A stretch of DNA of 64,000 bases, from NCBI GenBank assembly GCA_019095985.1, contig CM032659.1, positions 3,005,679-3,069,678 of the forward strand. Reading direction: 5' to 3'. Of this stretch, positions 60,074 to 64,000 are shown piece after piece. Each line of letters opens with the position of its first letter. The stretch's first letter is position 1. The notes under the pieces are model-generated. The model was not told the origin of the DNA. It searched no databases and was given only the letters and a program-made list of their open reading frames with translations. Source of the stretch: Streblospio benedicti (lineage: Eukaryota; Annelida; Polychaeta; Spionida; Spionidae). The translations under genes were made by a program, and so were the position numbers.

Positions 60074-62116
60074 CGCGCCGACCATGAGGAATGGTACAGG
60101 CTGTCAATGCTGCATTGTGAATTTAAAAATGAATTCTTCTTGTCAACAGCAATTGTATGATGAACTATTATGTCCAATATGTTCAATATGTGGTTGAAAT
60201 ACATGTATGGACATGTTTTTTCCTGTTTTTATATGCTAGTATATTGTACGCCAATTCCTTAATCAATGTAATTATAAATGCTGTCTGTTACCATTATACA
60301 GGGACATGTTGTCACGTGTGTCATACTGTATGTATCGATATGTGATTTGTTTTGGATTTAAATGTTGATAAGGAAGCTATTTTTCTCCCATCATGGTCTA
60401 AACAATGTCTATTTTAGTAACTGATGCTCCTTTCCCATAAGGAATTTTTGTGATGATGATGATTATGGAAAGTGCCACACTATAGGGCACCAGATTCTCC
60501 TTCATTATCTTTTTGTTCACATAAATTTGAAGTGCATGTAAATTCTGCTTGTTTCTATATTTCATTTTTATTTTTACTCTTTCACTACTCCATGCATATG
60601 CATGCACAGTGTACATGTACATTACAATACTGTGTATTTTACTTAATACTTTTGTGTTCGTAATGTGTTCAAAAACAAAGTTTTTTTAAGCACTGCGTAA
60701 TTTATACGAAAAAACTCCCCAAATGTTCTAATTTTTGACTGGTTGCATAAAAGTGGAATAAAGTACCATCCTGACAAAAAATCAATGTGTCATTTTACTG
60801 AAAATGAGTATTTTTGCTGGTGAAAAATATCATGGGTAATTTTTAGATTTCAAAAAAATATAATTTCTATCATCAGACACGTCAAGTATTTAAAAATTTT
60901 CTATTTCTTTCCACAACTGAACACCTGTCATTTGTTCATTTCAAGTAACTAGAACTCTATTAAGACCACCCATGATACTGATTTGTCTTGTTAAGAAGAT
61001 CTCTCATTTGGACCACGGTTCTATGTAAAAGCTAAAGAATGATTTATAGGATGGCCACAATTGGAATGGTCTTATTACAGAGATGGTCGCACTATACAAG
61101 CGGACTTAATAGGGAGTTCTACTGTATACACGTCCTTTATCATTAAAATGAGAGCATCCATACAAAATGCATTCTAAGTGGTGACAAACGTTGACCTCCG
61201 AGAAAAGCAGCTTGTCACATTCGTAAATACTCTCTAATATCGCCCATTAAAGAAATTTCCGGTATTGTTGACATTGAGGCTCTTTATCAAGGTCATTCTA
61301 TGCTCCAGACGACTTTCAACACGAATCCCTGTCGGCTCAGGTCATGATGTGTAAATATTCTGACACCGTCCCGATGGAAACAGTCACAGTCGGCAATCGT
61401 CACTTTCCTGTGTGGTGATTGACTCAAACGATTTTGTTTTTACCACAAAAGATGCTGTTAATTGAACTGTGTTTCGTGTAGCCTAGCCTTGAACCTTTCA
61501 TTGTATTTATCTGGAGCTTTTATGTGTTTTCACGGGCAATCCAACATGGATTGATCAATATATACCACGGTTTGCCAACATGACTACAGTAGAACCTTCA
61601 ATTACGAACACCTCTATAAAGAAGACCATTTTGCGCTGTCCCAACCATTCAGGAAGATACATACCTCCGCAGACCTCCATAATGGGATCACCTCTCTATT
61701 GCTACCACGTGAGGCCAGTCCACGGGTGGTCGTTATAAAGATGTTCTACTCCATCAGTCAAGGTAGGTCTATTGTTATCAGATGTTTACTTGAGCTGCCC
61801 CATTTATCATTTAGCAGTCAGAGAGTTCTATATTATGGGAACCCACCAGCATCAAAGGGCAAACTAATGTCACATTGTGTATGCATTAGACTATCAAGTT
61901 GCACATCTTATTTCTAGTGTGAATATTTGTTCTGGATCAATCACTAATGATAATCAATTGGGTGAAATCCGTAAGAGCTGCTGCCGAAAGGCGCCGTCTT
62001 TCACTGTGATCCGCCTTCCTGTCTCAGGTTTCAGATATTTCTGCTCACTTTTGGAGGGTACAATGGTGGATGTTGAGCAAAATAATCAATAAACATTTAC
62101 CCATCACTCCAATTCA

Positions 62117-62288
62117 TAGGCAGATCCAGGGGGCACAGGGGGCGCGCGCCACCCATTTTTTCCCATGAAAGTACTTCAGTTTCATTGTGTTTTTTACAAG
62201 TCCACCATCGATCGCGCGTACAAAACCCATGAAATCCCTGAAGCAGTGCACTCCCTTTTCTCAAAACCAAGATCTCCCATTGCAATTA
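62117..62288 (-). mobile_element. MITE with GGCAGATCCAGG end, copy 1
   Basis: Its reverse complement aligns with 63203-63340, including GGGATTTCATG and CCCCTGGATCTGCC. One terminal repeat is decayed. Confidence 0.7.
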
Positions 62289-63202
62289 CCAGGTAGAGGT
62301 CTTACAAATGAACGCCAATATAGTTTATCAGTTCTGTCAATGCATCCATATCCTCATCTATTTCTGGCTGATGAATCATTACACAACTTATTGAAAAATG
62401 CCCCCATCCCACACCATGATAATTGGCTCACCCAACGTCAAGTGTATAATCTAACATGGTCAAATAAATAATGAAATAAGAATAGTCTACACAGCAAGAC
62501 CTTTCCAATGACACCCCATTTGCATACAAAAACTAATTCTAGACACACAGAAATTAGCTTTATATTTTCCCCTAACCCTATATTTGACCCGTCGCAAATT
62601 CTTTGAGAGTCAGCAAACTTTCATGAAAATAACCCCCAAGGGACAATATTAGACAATGGCGAAAACTTGATTCCTTTTCCACACCACCTAAGGATAAAAA
62701 AGAAAAAAAAAATCATAGAAAACACGTTGCAGGTGGCCCATGTGAACGATATCGGCCAACTAGACTAAATGAGAAAGAGATTTCGCTTTTGACGTTAGTT
62801 TACCTCGCCCAATTTCTCAAGTAAAAAGGCCACAACTGAACATACAGGTAGATGTTGTAACACTGAATGATGAAGTGTGAAGGAGATTCCCGTAGACCGA
62901 CGATGTATTCAATGGGTCGCAATGGAACTTAAAACGGAACTACAGTGTGACCAAGTACTAATGAGTCAATAAGCGTGAACAGGACTTTATTTGGTCAACC
63001 CAAGTCAAGTAGATCAAACGTTGAGTTGGTGCCTATTATATTACACCGGGACAGTCTCACTTGTCGTTATTTCCAATATTCGTGTTCCGTGTTCCGTCTG
63101 TTTGCATTATGTATAATTTCATTCGATAGTATAATGCCAAAGGATGGTACTTATAGATATAGTGGCAGTATACATGTGCACTAATTAAACGATTGAAGGC
63201 AA

Positions 63203-63340
63203 TGGCAGATCCAGGTTTTTGGAAAAAGGGGGGGCACTTGAGGGATTTCATGAAAAACCTTATGAAAATGAAGTATTTTGGTGAGAAAAGGGGGGGGGGG
63301 GGGGTTGCGCCCCTCGCGCCCCTGGATCTGCCTAAGGAAG
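63203..63340 (+). mobile_element. MITE with perfect 12-bp GGCAGATCCAGG inverted ends, copy 2
   Basis: GGCAGATCCAGG at 63206 and CCTGGATCTGCC near 63322 are exact inverses. A long G run lies inside. It is opposite in orientation to the copy 1 kb upstream. Apart from these two elements, 61804-64000 shows no gene I can support. Confidence 0.8.
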
Positions 63341-64000
63341 GATCCACTTTAGCATCATCCTGTTCATGCATTCCACATATATTCAATTCGTACTTTATTT
63401 CATTCTTCGTTTCTATTAGTTGTCCTATTTTAAAAAAAAGTAAAAATTGCCTTGTTGAACAAATTCAAATTGCCTGCTTCACAAAAGTGATCACTTTAAT
63501 TAATAGCAAACCTCAAAATTGATCAGTGGAAGTCGATTTGTCTCTAAATCACAATGAAGACTACCGTATGCATTTGAAGCACATGTCTGACACATGTTAA
63601 ATGTTTGGTGGAAAATGCACATTCACAGGAAGTCCAGTAGTTCATGGCCGGTTTTAGGCCACTGTGATAGCTGGTGATAGTGATTTAAACATGACCTTAC
63701 TATGGCAATAACGTTGATACAAAAGCCTAATCAATGACGTTTGCATTGTTGGAGTTGTGATGATGGTATAATTCTGTGGCAAGCTATCAATTGGTAAGGA
63801 TTGAGATGAATAGACTGACTCTTTAGCCATAGTTCCAGGTAAGCCTGTCTATTATTGTTTATTATTGCAAATAATAACACACAAATCGCAACTACAGTTT
63901 CTGCTGAATGAATCATAAGTGTATGGGATAAATAAGCTATGCATGGTATAACTATTATTTTGATGAAAAAAAATGTATAAGGTCTGATTCTGCTAATAGT

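Larger units (their letters stand above)
55405..61803 (+). repeat. Tandem duplication of about 3.2 kb, two units
   Basis: Unit 1 runs about 55405-58673 and unit 2 about 58712-61803. Both start in the same LINE relic and end at the same stretch (ATCAGATGTTTACTTGAGCT). Each holds a tRNA-like SINE segment, the ANK2 terminal exon, a GTAGGTCTC repeat pair and MITEs. Small indels separate them; unit 2 lacks part of the 57.58-57.68 kb inverted repeat and other short stretches. Confidence 0.85.

Overview
Eukaryotic (metazoan) nuclear DNA, AT-rich, with long introns and many small repeats. The gene content (a collagen-type prolyl 4-hydroxylase alpha subunit, GRL101-like modular receptor, expanded ankyrin-repeat genes) and the repeat content (hairpin MITEs, Penelope-like relics, CR1/Jockey-like LINE relics, tRNA-like SINEs) fit a marine invertebrate, most likely a lophotrochozoan. 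That taxonomic call is inference and weak.

Layout. 1.4-8.3 kb, plus strand: an intact five-exon prolyl 4-hydroxylase alpha gene; its exons join in phase to 535 codons with every Fe(II)/2-oxoglutarate ligand in place. 13.5-17.0 kb, plus: ankyrin-repeat gene ANK1, four exons joining to 504 codons, with a 66-bp in-frame duplication of the exon 3 tail that carries a second splice donor. 19.6-21.1 kb, minus: a decaying THAP-domain gene in four inferred exons. 21.9-23.7 kb: two LINE relics. 24.5-30.1 kb, minus: an apparently intronless modular receptor (CUB-like, C-type-lectin-like, LDLa, LRR and seven-transmembrane parts), interrupted about five times. 30.4-31.5 kb: a CpG-rich block followed by unrecognised coding-like fragments.

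31.65-45.4 kb is structurally suspect. A segment of about 4.4 kb occurs twice in direct orientation on either side of a 100-N gap (36060-36159). The left copy decays into homopolymer-rich, low-quality sequence before the gap, which looks like an uncollapsed haplotype or false duplication. Between the copies lie a THAP-type transposase C-terminus, a TA-flanked MITE, a minisatellite and several direct repeats.

48.9-61.8 kb, plus: a second ankyrin gene, ANK2, paralogous to ANK1 exon by exon. Its introns are inflated by a 2.0-kb hairpin-rich insertion with a 6-bp target-site duplication and by a hAT-like element. One base is missing from exon 2 relative to ANK1. Its terminal exon sits in a tandem 3.2-kb duplication, so there are two terminal exons encoding an identical peptide and differing only at synonymous sites. 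The last 2 kb hold only MITEs.

The genes do not form an operon or pathway. The interest lies in the ankyrin pair, the chimeric receptor and the repeat architecture.
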